This document shows, piece after piece, positions 43,169 to 52,048 of a stretch of 64,000 nt of DNA. A model generated the notes under the pieces. It searched no databases, was not told the DNA's origin, and saw nothing but the letters and a program-made list of their open reading frames with translations. Within the stretch, counting starts at the first letter, position 1, and the number at the start of each line of letters is the position of its first letter. Location of the stretch: assembly GCF_900156095.1 (NCBI RefSeq), contig NZ_FTMJ01000009.1, forward strand, positions 120,691-184,690, given 5' to 3'. Position numbers and translations under genes: made by a program. The DNA is from Aeromonas sp. RU39B (GTDB lineage: Bacteria; Pseudomonadota; Gammaproteobacteria; Enterobacterales; Aeromonadaceae).

Positions 43169-45379
43169 TCAGCCCAGATCGATGGGGTCGACATCGACCA
43201 CCCAGCGCACCCGCTTACTCTCGGGCCAGGCCTCCTGTTCGGCAATGCCCCACTCCAGCAGGCGCGCCAGTGCGCTGCGGGTGGGTGTTTGCACCAGCAG
43301 TTGCAACCGGTAGCGGCCGGCCTTGCGCTCCATCATGCCGCTTAGCGGACCAATCACCTGCAGTTGCGGCAGGCGGGCCAGCCGCAAGGTATCGGCCAGT
43401 CGTTGCAAGAAGTCGTGCACCTCGTTCTGCCCGGTCGCTTCGGCTTTGAACAGCGCCTGATGGCTGTAAGGTGGCAGACCAAGCAGGCGACGCTCTTTGA
43501 GGGCGGTATCGGCGAAATGGTCGTAACCGTTCTGGGTGAGATCCTGCAGCAAGGCGTGTTCCGGATGGTGGCTTTGCAGCACCACCAGCCCCGGTTTGCT
43601 GGCCCGTCCGGCCCGACCCGCCACCTGGGTATAGAGCTGGGCGAGGCGCTCGGCGGCGCGAAAATCGGCGGAAAAGAGTGCGCCGTCCACATCGATCAAT
43701 CCCACCAGCGTGACATCGGGGAAATGGTGCCCCTTGGCCAGAATCTGGGTGCCGATCAGGATCTTGTAGTGGCCGCTCTTGATCCCGGCCAGATGCTCTT
43801 CCAGCTCACCTTTGCGCGAGGTGCTGTCACTGTCGATGCGCACCACCGGGTAGTGGGGAAACCGGCTGGCCAGCAGTTGCTCCAGCTGTTCGGTGCCAAC
43901 GCCCGAACCAATCAGTTCGTGGCTGCCACATTCGGGGCAGGTTCGCGGCAGTGGGCGGATGCTGTCACAGTGGTGGCAGTGCAGGCGATGACTGGCGTGA
44001 TGCCAGGTGTACCAGGCATCACAGCGCTCACAGGCTGCACTCCAGCCACACTGGTGGCAGAGCAGGGCCGAGGCATAACCGCGCCGGTTGAGAAACAGCA
44101 TCACCTGATTACCGGCCGCCAGATGCTCGGCCATCAGTTGCTCAAGCTGGGGTGACAGACCGGCCTGCAGGCGGGTGTTCTTGATATCGAGGATCACCTG
44201 CCGCGCCAGATTGGCATTGCCGGGACGGCGGGTCAGGCGCAGATGGTGGTATTTTCCGCCGCGGGCGTTGTGCAAGCTCTCGAGCGACGGGGTGGCCGAG
44301 CCGAGCAGGATCGGAATACCTGCGCGGTGGGCCCGCATCACCGCCAGATCGCGGGCATGGTAGCGAAATCCGTCCTGCTGCTTGAACGAGGCGTCGTGCT
44401 CTTCATCGATGATGATGATGCCGAGGTGCTGAAACGGAGTGAAGATAGTCGAACGGGTGCCAATCAGAATGGCAGCGCCGCCATCGCGACAGGCAAGCCA
44501 GGCATCGAGCCGCTCGCGGTCGTTCATCCCCGAGTGCATCGCGACCACCGGCACATTGAAGCGGCGCTTGAAACGCTGGATGGTCTGTGGTGTCAGGCCA
44601 ATCTCGGGCACCATCACCAGCGCCTGTTTCCCGGCGCGCAGCAGCGGCTCGAGAATGCTGAGATAGACCTCAGTCTTGCCTGAGCCGGTGATCCCCTCTA
44701 GCAGGAAGGCGTTAAAACTGTCGCTTTGGGTGGTGACCGCTGACACCGCCAGCGCCTGCTCGGTGCTCAGATGCAGGGCACCGTGGCACTCCAGCCGCTC
44801 AGCCCAATCGGTGGCATGGGTGGGCTCGAGGCTGCGCCGCTCGAGGTATCCTTTCTTCTCGAGGGCATTGAGGGCCGCCGATTGGACATCCTCTTGGCGC
44901 AACGCCGACGGAGTTTGCGGCCCCTGGCGCAGCAGCGCCAGCGCCTGTTGCTGCTTGGGCGCACGCTTTAGCTCGTTGATATCCTGAGTTTGACCACGCG
45001 CTGTGACAAACCAGAACTCCAGTTCGCGATAGGCGGCCGGCTCCCCTTTGCGCACCAGCACCGGCAGTGCATGGGCCAGCACCTCACCCAGTGGATATTG
45101 GTAGTAATTGGCGCCCCACTGCATCAGCGCCAGAATGTCGGTGCCGAGCACCGGCTGTTGATCAAGGATGCGCCGAATTGGCTTGAGCTTTTCCACTGGC
45201 AACGCACTTTGTGCCGGATGCTCGACTACTAACGCAACCAGTGTTTGCGGGCCGAAAGGAACCTCAACCCGGCAGCCGGGGGCGGGCAGGGGATGTGGAC
45301 AGAGGTAATCGAACGGCCGGCGCAGGGGCACGGGCACCGCGACACGAACCAGCCCCTGATTGTCGGAAGAATTCACCAA
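43169..45379 (-). CDS. priA: Primosomal protein N' (PriA helicase)
   Basis: 736 residues. The N-terminal DNA-binding part (VRVAVPVPLRRPFDYLCP) is followed by helicase motifs: Walker A GITGSGKTEVYL, DEEH (IIIDEEHDASFKQQDG), and GSATPS. The zinc-binding cysteine pairs are present (LCHQCGWSAACERCD, HCHHCDSIRPLPRTCPECG). It restarts stalled replication forks. Adjacent rpmE diverges, as in other gammaproteobacteria. Confidence 0.96.
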   Translation of the reverse strand: MVNSSDNQGLVRVAVPVPLRRPFDYLCPHPLPAPGCRVEVPFGPQTLVALVVEHPAQSALPVEKLKPIRRILDQQPVLGTDILALMQWGANYYQYPLGEVLAHALPVLVRKGEPAAYRELEFWFVTARGQTQDINELKRAPKQQQALALLRQGPQTPSALRQEDVQSAALNALEKKGYLERRSLEPTHATDWAERLECHGALHLSTEQALAVSAVTTQSDSFNAFLLEGITGSGKTEVYLSILEPLLRAGKQALVMVPEIGLTPQTIQRFKRRFNVPVVAMHSGMNDRERLDAWLACRDGGAAILIGTRSTIFTPFQHLGIIIIDEEHDASFKQQDGFRYHARDLAVMRAHRAGIPILLGSATPSLESLHNARGGKYHHLRLTRRPGNANLARQVILDIKNTRLQAGLSPQLEQLMAEHLAAGNQVMLFLNRRGYASALLCHQCGWSAACERCDAWYTWHHASHRLHCHHCDSIRPLPRTCPECGSHELIGSGVGTEQLEQLLASRFPHYPVVRIDSDSTSRKGELEEHLAGIKSGHYKILIGTQILAKGHHFPDVTLVGLIDVDGALFSADFRAAERLAQLYTQVAGRAGRASKPGLVVLQSHHPEHALLQDLTQNGYDHFADTALKERRLLGLPPYSHQALFKAEATGQNEVHDFLQRLADTLRLARLPQLQVIGPLSGMMERKAGRYRLQLLVQTPTRSALARLLEWGIAEQEAWPESKRVRWVVDVDPIDLG

Positions 45380-45525
45380 GCGTTGCCTATTTTTTCTGCT
45401 ATGACACTTGCCTGATCTCAGGCGTTTCCTATATTATTCGCTGCCTTTGAAATTGTGTTCAATAATCGTGTGGTGTCCGACCATTGGCTCGGATGGCGAC
45501 ACGGCCTAATTCTTTGAGGTTGTCC

Positions 45526-45741
45526 ATGAAAGCTGGTATCCACCCGGAATACGTAGAAATCACCGCTAAGTGCTCTTGCGGTAACATCATCAAGACTCGC
45601 TCCACCATCGCCAAGGATCTGAACCTGGACGTATGCTCCGCGTGCCACCCCTTCTACACTGGTAAGCAGAAGGAAGTGTCCAGCGGCGGCCGCGTAGACA
45701 AGTTCAACAAGCGTTTCGGTGCCCTGACTGGTAAGAAATAA
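45526..45741 (+). CDS. rpmE: 50S ribosomal protein L31
   Basis: 71 residues from the ATG at 45526; 14 further codons upstream are open but not conserved. The zinc-type form is shown by CSCGN and [12 protein letters not shown]. It is a component of the large ribosomal subunit, divergent from priA. Confidence 0.97.
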   Translation: MKAGIHPEYVEITAKCSCGNIIKTRSTIAKDLNLDVCSACHPFYTGKQKEVSSGGRVDKFNKRFGALTGKK

Positions 45742-45758
45742 GTCACACTGAGTCGAAG

Positions 45759-45785
45759 AAAAGCGCCCATCGGGCGCTTTTTTTG
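45759..45785 (+). terminator. Rho-independent terminator after rpmE
   Basis: An 8-bp stem AAGCGCCC / GGGCGCTT with a three-base loop, followed by a run of T. Classic form, 18 bases after the stop. Confidence 0.92.
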
Positions 45786-45832
45786 TGTCCGAAATTTGCC
45801 TAAGGTGAACAGCATCACGCAAAGGAGGCAGG

Positions 45833-47266
45833 ATGGCAACGTGTCTGGTCATGGGAGCCGCCGGTTATATCGGCTCATATCTGGTTCCCGCACTGCAGGC
45901 GGCGGGGCATGCTGTGATTGCGGCGGCTCGCCACCCCTGCCGGCTGCCGGATGGAGTGGAGTTTCGACATGCTGACAGCCTCGATCCCGCTTCACTGACG
46001 CCCGCCTTGCAGGGGGTCGATACTGTCTTCTATCTGGTGCACGCCATGGGGGCTGGCGCCGGGTTTCACCGCCTCGAGCAGCAGGGGGTGAAAAATTTCG
46101 CGGCGGCCGCTCTTCACGCCGGGGTGCACCGGGTTATCTATCTGGGGGCTATTCAGCCCGAGCCTTGCGACAGCCGCCACCTCAATTCGCGCCGTATCTG
46201 CGGTGAGCTGTTTCGCGCGGCCGGAGTGCCGACCGTGGAGTTGCGCTCGGGCATCATCATCGGTCCTGGTTCGGCAGCCTTTGAGGTGATGCGGGATCTG
46301 GTGTTCAACCTGCCGATGATGGTGACGCCCAAGTGGGTACGCTCGCGCACTCCGCCGATCGCCTTGTCGAATCTTCTGCACTATCTGGTCGGGTTGGTAG
46401 ACGCCGACGCAGTGGATGGGGCAATTCTCAATGCGACCGGTCCCGAGCTGCTCAGTTATCAGCAGCAGTTAGAGCGCTTTGCCGCCCATATTGGCAAGCG
46501 CAGCCCCATCTTGCCGCTCCCCTGGTTAACGCCGCGCCTGTCAGCCTGGTGGCTGCAGTTTGCTACTTCGGTGCCGCAACCAGTGGCACGGGCGCTGGTG
46601 GGTGGGCTCAAGCACGATATTCCGGCCGATGATGCGCCGCTACGAGCCCTGTTGCCGCAACGCCTGCTCACTTTCGACGAGGCACTGGCCGAGGCGTTGG
46701 CGCTGGAGCAGAAACTGGGCGCCGAGCAGCAGGGGGAAGAGACGCCGCTTGGCCTGCGCTGGCGCCATCCCGAGTATGGTTTTTATGACCGCACTGCCAG
46801 TGGCAGCGCCCTGTCGCTGGCCAAGCCGGAGGCGGTGTGGCACGTGTTGCAGGGCCTGGGTGGCCAGCATCGCTACTTCTACATGAACAGCCTGTGGACG
46901 GTGCGCGAATGGATGGATCATCTGGTGGGCGGTCCGGCGCGCCGATATGGCCGCAGCAATCCCGAGCGTTTTTGCAAAGGCGATCAGATCGACTCCTGGA
47001 CCATTCTGGGTGTTGAGGAGGGGCGCCGCCTGGCGCTGCTATTTAACATGCGAGCACCCGGAGTTGGACGGCTCGAGTTTGTCATTAAGCCCGAACCATC
47101 CGGTCTGACGCGGTTGACCGTGACGGCCCATTGGCATCCGCAAGGTGCCTGGGGCCTCGGCTATTGGCTGGCGATGCTGCCATTTCACCTGTTTATTTTT
47201 CAGGGAATGACTGAAGCAATTACCCGCGAGGCGGAGCGAATGAGTGGGATTCCCGTTTTGGATTGA
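45833..47266 (+). CDS. NAD(P)-binding SDR protein with C-terminal DUF2867-type domain (YbjT-like)
   Basis: 477 residues. The N-terminal Rossmann motif is MGAAGYIGSYLVPAL; a segment FYLVHAMGAGAGFHRLEQQGV and an AALHAGVHRVIYLGAI strand follow, as in atypical SDR sugar-epimerase-like proteins. From about residue 315 an alpha/beta domain with RASGSALSLAKPEAVWHV-like sequence corresponds to DUF2867. Substrate unknown. Start ATG 45833 has GGAGG upstream. Confidence 0.8.
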   Translation: MATCLVMGAAGYIGSYLVPALQAAGHAVIAAARHPCRLPDGVEFRHADSLDPASLTPALQGVDTVFYLVHAMGAGAGFHRLEQQGVKNFAAAALHAGVHRVIYLGAIQPEPCDSRHLNSRRICGELFRAAGVPTVELRSGIIIGPGSAAFEVMRDLVFNLPMMVTPKWVRSRTPPIALSNLLHYLVGLVDADAVDGAILNATGPELLSYQQQLERFAAHIGKRSPILPLPWLTPRLSAWWLQFATSVPQPVARALVGGLKHDIPADDAPLRALLPQRLLTFDEALAEALALEQKLGAEQQGEETPLGLRWRHPEYGFYDRTASGSALSLAKPEAVWHVLQGLGGQHRYFYMNSLWTVREWMDHLVGGPARRYGRSNPERFCKGDQIDSWTILGVEEGRRLALLFNMRAPGVGRLEFVIKPEPSGLTRLTVTAHWHPQGAWGLGYWLAMLPFHLFIFQGMTEAITREAERMSGIPVLD

Positions 47267-47269
47267 AAT

Positions 47270-47287
47270 ATACCACCAACGTGGTAT
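47270..47287 (+). terminator. Hairpin after the SDR gene
   Basis: ATACCAC / GTGGTAT with loop CAAC, 3 bases after the stop, followed by TTGT. A weak terminator. Confidence 0.5.
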
Positions 47288-47452
47288 TTGTCGCTGGTGG
47301 AACCGACTGGGTGACTGGTCGGCTCTCTAATTAACTCCATATTATCTGCTGGGATGCCCTGCCTCATTTATTTATGATGCCTCTCCTCGCTGAACCCGGC
47401 GAGAGACCACACAATTAAAGCGTGACATTTCAACACCGTATCGGGGTCCCCC

Positions 47453-48700
47453 ATGTCCGATCTGCGCCAACAGGCTCTCGACTACCACGCCCTTCCCGTT
47501 CCCGGGAAGATTGCTATCGAATTGACCAAGCCGGCCGAAACCGCCCGCGACCTCTCTCTCGCCTACAGCCCCGGCGTGGCCGAGCCGGTGCGCGAGATTG
47601 CTGCCAATCCGGAAAATGCCTATCGCTATACCGCCAAGGGTAATCTGGTGGCAGTGATCTCCAACGGGACTGCCATCCTCGGTCTCGGTAATCTCGGTCC
47701 ACTGGCCTCCAAGCCGGTGATGGAAGGTAAGGCACTGCTGTTCAAGCGCTTTGCCGGTATCGATGCCATCGATATCGAAGTGACCCACAGCACCAACGAA
47801 GAGTTCATCAACACCGTTGTCGCTATTGCAGACACCTTCGGTGGCATCAACCTCGAAGACATCAAGGCTCCCGAGTGCTTTGTCATCGAGCGAACGCTGA
47901 TCGAACGCTGCAACGTGCCGGTATTCCACGATGACCAGCACGGTACTGCCATCGTGACCGCCGCCGGTCTGCTCAACGCCCTCGACATTCAGGGCAAGCG
48001 TATCGAAGAGAGCCGGATCGTCTGCATGGGCGCCGGGGCCGCGGCAATCGCCTGCATGGAGTTGCTGCTGCACTGTGGCGCTCGCCGCGAGAACATCTTT
48101 ATGCTCGATCGCAACGGCGTGATCCATGCCGAGCGCAGTGATCTCAACGAATACAAGGCTCGTTTCGCCAATCCGACCACGCTGCGTACCCTGCATGACG
48201 TGATGGCCGGTGCTGACGTGTTCGTCGGTGTTTCCGGCCCGGACGTGCTGCCGGCCGATGCGGTGGCTCTGATGGCGCCGCGCCCGGTGATCTTCGCCTG
48301 CTCCAACCCGGATCCGGAGATCAAGCCAGAGTTGGCAAAAGCGGTGCGTGATGATCTGATCATGGGGACCGGTCGCTCCGACTATCCCAACCAGATCAAC
48401 AACGTGCTCTGCTTCCCCTTCATCTTCCGTGGTGCACTGGACGCCCGTGCCAGCCGTATCAACGAGGCCATGAAAGTGGCTGCGGTTGAGGCGATTCGTG
48501 GGCTGGCCAAGGAGCCGGTTCCGGCCGAGGTGCTCAAGGCTGCGGGTGTCGAAGCGCTCAGCTTCGGTCGCGACTATGTCATTCCCAAGCCGATGGATGC
48601 CCGCCTGCTGCCGCGTGTAGCCCGCGCCGTGGCGCTGGCTGCGGTCGCTTCCGGCGTTGCGCGTTGCGCGCTGCCGGATGACTACATGCTGGTGGATTGA
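47453..48700 (+). CDS. Malic enzyme, short form
   Basis: 415 residues. Catalytic region with SYSPGVAEP near the N-terminus, ECFVIERTLIERC, FHDDQHGTAIVTAAGL, then a nucleotide-binding site VCMGAGAAAIACMEL and a C-terminal SNPDPEIKPELA. It decarboxylates malate to pyruvate with reduction of NAD(P). E. coli MaeB is about 760 residues because of a fused phosphotransacetylase-like regulatory domain, which is lacking here. Cofactor choice cannot be read with certainty. Confidence 0.9.
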   Translation: MSDLRQQALDYHALPVPGKIAIELTKPAETARDLSLAYSPGVAEPVREIAANPENAYRYTAKGNLVAVISNGTAILGLGNLGPLASKPVMEGKALLFKRFAGIDAIDIEVTHSTNEEFINTVVAIADTFGGINLEDIKAPECFVIERTLIERCNVPVFHDDQHGTAIVTAAGLLNALDIQGKRIEESRIVCMGAGAAAIACMELLLHCGARRENIFMLDRNGVIHAERSDLNEYKARFANPTTLRTLHDVMAGADVFVGVSGPDVLPADAVALMAPRPVIFACSNPDPEIKPELAKAVRDDLIMGTGRSDYPNQINNVLCFPFIFRGALDARASRINEAMKVAAVEAIRGLAKEPVPAEVLKAAGVEALSFGRDYVIPKPMDARLLPRVARAVALAAVASGVARCALPDDYMLVD

Positions 48701-48705
48701 TGCAA

Positions 48706-48728
48706 AAGGGGGCGCACTGCGCCCCCTT
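48706..48728. terminator. Bidirectional terminator between the malic enzyme gene and rstB
   Basis: A perfect 10-bp stem AAGGGGGCGC / GCGCCCCCTT with a three-base loop. On the minus strand it is followed by TTTT. Confidence 0.85.
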
Positions 48729-48734
48729 CGCTTA

Positions 48735-50015
48735 TTAGAACTGTGGTGCCGGTAACCGGATGCAGAAATGCGCTCCGCTCTCGCTCTCGAGCAGCACCAC
48801 GTCCCCGCCATGATGACGGGCGATGCTGCGCACGATGGCCAGACCCAGGCCGGTGCCACCGGTGCGGCGATCCCGACTCTCGTCCAGGCGCACAAATGGC
48901 TCGAAGACACGGGCTGCATGCTCCGGCGCAATGCCCGGACCATCATCCTGCACCCTGATGAGGCACACATCGTGTTGGCGCTCGAGAGTCAGGGTTACCT
49001 GATGGTTGGCATGGCGCAGGGCATTACTGACCAGGTTCTCCACCGCCCGTGCCAGCAGTCGCTCATCCCCATGCCAGGGAATCGGGTCGCTTCGCACTTC
49101 AAGCTGCAAGGTTTTCTCCGGAGCCAGCGTCTGCCAGTCGGCCAGATAGAGATGCACCCAGGCTCCCAGCTCCAGATCAACCGGGTTGAGCGGCATTTCC
49201 GGTCGCTCCAGGCGCGCATAAGTGAGCATCTCGTCGATCAAGCGATCGAGGGAGCCCAAGTCGCGCTCCAGCGCCTTCATCTCTTGCTCCTCGGGGGCTG
49301 GTTCCAGCATCGCCAGGCGATAGCGCAGGCGCACCAGTGGTGTGCGCAGCTCATGGGCGATGGCGTCGGTGAGCTGTTTTTTGCCATTGATCAGCGCTTC
49401 CAGCTGGTCAGCCATCTGGTCCAGTGTTCGGCCGGTGCGCTCGAGCGTGCTGCCGGCCGGCAGGCGGCTGCGGGCGGTCAGATCGCCGGCTCCTAGCTTG
49501 CGGGCGGTCTGCTCCAGCATCAGCAGTCCGCGCCAGTGTGGACGCAGCCAGAGCAGGATCGGTAGCGCCAGCGACAGGCCGAGTAACAGGAGCAGACCGA
49601 CATCGATCCAGCGCACTTCATGCAGATAGGAGAGATAGGGCACCGGGCCGACGATCAGCACCTGATCGCTGCCGGGAATCAGCTGCCGGAAGGTGTCATC
49701 ATCATCGACAATCACGATATCGCCGTGGGCCAGAAAGGCGAGGTCGCCCTGATCGAGTGGTTGTCGGGAGAGCGCATCGACTCGCAGTGGCAGATTAAGC
49801 TGCTGTGATTGCTCTGCCAGTCGATGCGGCCACACGGCTTGCGGACGGCGTGCCAGCTCGGTGGTGAGCAGATCGAGCGAGCCTTGCATCAACCCTTCCA
49901 GATAGCGGTTGCCAGCGCGTTCGGCAGTGTTCTGATAGACCATGCCAACCAGTAGCACGGCGACCATAAAGCAGGCCATCAGCAGCAGATAGAACTGGAT
50001 AAAGAGACGCCGCAT
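48735..50015 (-). CDS. rstB: Sensor histidine kinase RstB
   Basis: 426 residues, very like enteric RstB from the first residues (LFIQFYLLLMACF). Two membrane helices (about 7-30 and 135-157) flank a periplasmic sensor region; HAMP follows. The H box is DAIAHELRTPLVRLRYRL, the ATP site DDGPGIAPEHAARVFEPF and GTGLGLAIV. It pairs with RstA, encoded 3 bases upstream on the same strand. In enterics RstBA acts in the PhoPQ-linked stress network. Confidence 0.92.
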   Translation of the reverse strand: MRRLFIQFYLLLMACFMVAVLLVGMVYQNTAERAGNRYLEGLMQGSLDLLTTELARRPQAVWPHRLAEQSQQLNLPLRVDALSRQPLDQGDLAFLAHGDIVIVDDDDTFRQLIPGSDQVLIVGPVPYLSYLHEVRWIDVGLLLLLGLSLALPILLWLRPHWRGLLMLEQTARKLGAGDLTARSRLPAGSTLERTGRTLDQMADQLEALINGKKQLTDAIAHELRTPLVRLRYRLAMLEPAPEEQEMKALERDLGSLDRLIDEMLTYARLERPEMPLNPVDLELGAWVHLYLADWQTLAPEKTLQLEVRSDPIPWHGDERLLARAVENLVSNALRHANHQVTLTLERQHDVCLIRVQDDGPGIAPEHAARVFEPFVRLDESRDRRTGGTGLGLAIVRSIARHHGGDVVLLESESGAHFCIRLPAPQF

Positions 50016-50018
50016 GGC

Positions 50019-50729
50019 TTACTCCCAGGCTTGCGGCACCAGCAGATAACCGCGCTGGCGCACCGTCTTGATCCGGGTCGGTGCTGCCGGGTCATCGCCC
50101 AGTTTGCGGCGCAGACGGGAAATGGCCACGTCCATGCTGCGATCCAGCCCGTCATAATCACGGCCGCGCAGGCTGCGAAACAGCGCCTCACGCCCCATGA
50201 TCTGGCCGGCATGGCTAGCCAGCTCCCACAGTAGTTCGAAGTCAGCGGTCGAGAGTGGCACCTCTTCACCATCGAGCCGCACCTGACGGGCCGGGCCGTC
50301 GATAGTCAGACGGCCAAATTGCAGCCGTTGCGGCGCCGGGGCCGATGGGCCGGGGGCGGGCGTTACGCCTTGCTGCTGGCGAAATTGCACGCGCAGGCGG
50401 GCCAGCAGCACCGGTGGCGGTGTGGTTTTCAGTATGTAGTCGTTAGCGCCGAGCTCCAGACTCAAGATCTGATTCATGTCGCTATCGAGGGAGGTGAGCA
50501 TCACGATGGGGCCGGCAAAGCGTGGACGCAGATCGCGGCACAAGGAGAGACCATCACAGCCGGGCAGCATGATATCAAGCAGGATCAGGTCGGGTTTGAC
50601 CTCCTCCACCCGCGCCAGCGCCATATCGCCGCGCGGCTCGATAAGCACTTCCATCTCGTGGCGGGAGAGCCAGCCGGCAATCAGCTGGCCAATTTCAGGA
50701 TCATCTTCAACAAACAGAATGCGGTGCAT
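50019..50729 (-). CDS. rstA: Response regulator RstA (OmpR family)
   Basis: 236 residues. The receiver has phospho-acceptor D in LILLDIMLPGCDGL and a characteristic SLDSDMNQILSLELGANDYILKT. The C-terminal winged helix has FELLWELASHAGQIMGREAL and SRLRRKLGDD. Long identical-looking stretches to enteric RstA make the assignment firm. First gene of the rstAB pair. Confidence 0.94.
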   Translation of the reverse strand: MHRILFVEDDPEIGQLIAGWLSRHEMEVLIEPRGDMALARVEEVKPDLILLDIMLPGCDGLSLCRDLRPRFAGPIVMLTSLDSDMNQILSLELGANDYILKTTPPPVLLARLRVQFRQQQGVTPAPGPSAPAPQRLQFGRLTIDGPARQVRLDGEEVPLSTADFELLWELASHAGQIMGREALFRSLRGRDYDGLDRSMDVAISRLRRKLGDDPAAPTRIKTVRQRGYLLVPQAWE

Positions 50730-50794
50730 GGAATCTATGCCAGTCAGAAAAACCCTTTAAGCATACCCGCCCAACTGTGACAGGGAAGGGAAAC

Positions 50795-52048
50795 CTAGCC
50801 TTTGACCGAGCGCATTACGCGTCCCAGCCGCTCGGCGGTCTGTTGGGGGTTGGCGTTCGGGTCGTTGAAAAAGCCGGTGAGCAGGTCGAGCAAGGCTTGT
50901 TGCAGTGGCGTGGGTAGAGCCATGCCCTCGGCCACACTCGGCAGCAGGTGGCCGTCGCGCTGGGCCTGTAGGAAGTCGGTGTGGGACTGCACCGCACAGC
51001 GATCGAAGCCCTGCATCGACACTTGCGTCAATGCCGGGATTGAGCCCTTGGCCTGATTGAAACGGATTTGGAAATCGGGGCGCATAATCAGCGTGGCCAG
51101 CTCGCTCTGGGCCTCCAGCTGCACCGGGTCGCGCACCTTGAACATGGCGATGGAGTCGATGTTGTAACTGAAGATGCCTTTGCTGCCGGGGGTGGGCAGG
51201 CAGAGGATGTCGTCGCCGGGGTGATAGCTGGCGGCGCTGAGATCGCCCTTCACCCAGTCGCCCATGATCTGCATGGCCGCCTCGCCCTTTTCCAGCCGCA
51301 CGGTGGCTTGGTTCCAGCCCAGACCGATAAAGCGCTCGGGCAGCAGTGCCCGCAACTCTTTGAAGCGCTTAAGCACCCGAACCATGTCGGCGCCGGCCAG
51401 GGTATCGCTGTCTTGCTCGAGAAATGCCTTGCGGTAAAACTCTACACCGCCTTCACCCAGCGCCACCGCTTCAAACAGGATCGCCAGCTGCCAGGGGTCG
51501 TTGCCGATGGCCAGCGGTGCGATGCCTTTATCTTTGAGGGTTTGCGCCACCTTGATAAAGGCGGGCCAATCGGTGGGCGGCGTCAGGCCGTTTTGGCGCA
51601 ACACTTTCTGGTTGATCCAGAGCCAGTTGACCCGGTGAATCCCGGTCGGTACTGCCACCAGTTCCCCAGCAGAACTCAGTGTTTGATGCACCACGGGGGG
51701 CATCACCTTGTTCCAGCCAAAGTGGTCGGCCATCGGTTCGAGGTCGCGCAGAAAGCCGAGGCTGGCCCACTCTTGCAGTTCAAACCCCTTAAGGTGAGCC
51801 GCTTGCGGCGGGTTGGCCGCCAGAGCCCGGCTCTTGAGAACGGTCATGGCACTCTTGCCACCGCCACCCTGCACCGCGAAGTCCTGCCACTGATTGCCTT
51901 CGGCCGCCCACATGGATTTGAGCACCTCGACGGCACGGCCTTCACCACCGGATGTCCACCAATGCAGCACCTCCACCTGAGAGGCCTGAGCGAACAGCGG
52001 GGCAGTGAGCGAGCAAAGCAGGAACAGCGTGCGTCTTTTCATGATCAT
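50795..52048 (-). CDS. Periplasmic sugar-binding protein (glucose-type ABC family)
   Basis: 417 residues with a signal peptide (RRTLFLLCSLTAPLFAQA). The mature start VEVLHWWTSGGEGRAVEVL is typical of glucose/mannose-type family 1 solute-binding proteins such as Pseudomonas GtsA. No permease or ATPase genes flank it: the next gene downstream is rstA. Its start overlaps the kinase gene by 4 bases (ATGA), so it is the third gene of a regulator-kinase-binding protein transcript. It may feed a transporter encoded elsewhere or present ligand to the kinase. Confidence 0.85.
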   Translation of the reverse strand: MIMKRRTLFLLCSLTAPLFAQASQVEVLHWWTSGGEGRAVEVLKSMWAAEGNQWQDFAVQGGGGKSAMTVLKSRALAANPPQAAHLKGFELQEWASLGFLRDLEPMADHFGWNKVMPPVVHQTLSSAGELVAVPTGIHRVNWLWINQKVLRQNGLTPPTDWPAFIKVAQTLKDKGIAPLAIGNDPWQLAILFEAVALGEGGVEFYRKAFLEQDSDTLAGADMVRVLKRFKELRALLPERFIGLGWNQATVRLEKGEAAMQIMGDWVKGDLSAASYHPGDDILCLPTPGSKGIFSYNIDSIAMFKVRDPVQLEAQSELATLIMRPDFQIRFNQAKGSIPALTQVSMQGFDRCAVQSHTDFLQAQRDGHLLPSVAEGMALPTPLQQALLDLLTGFFNDPNANPQQTAERLGRVMRSVKG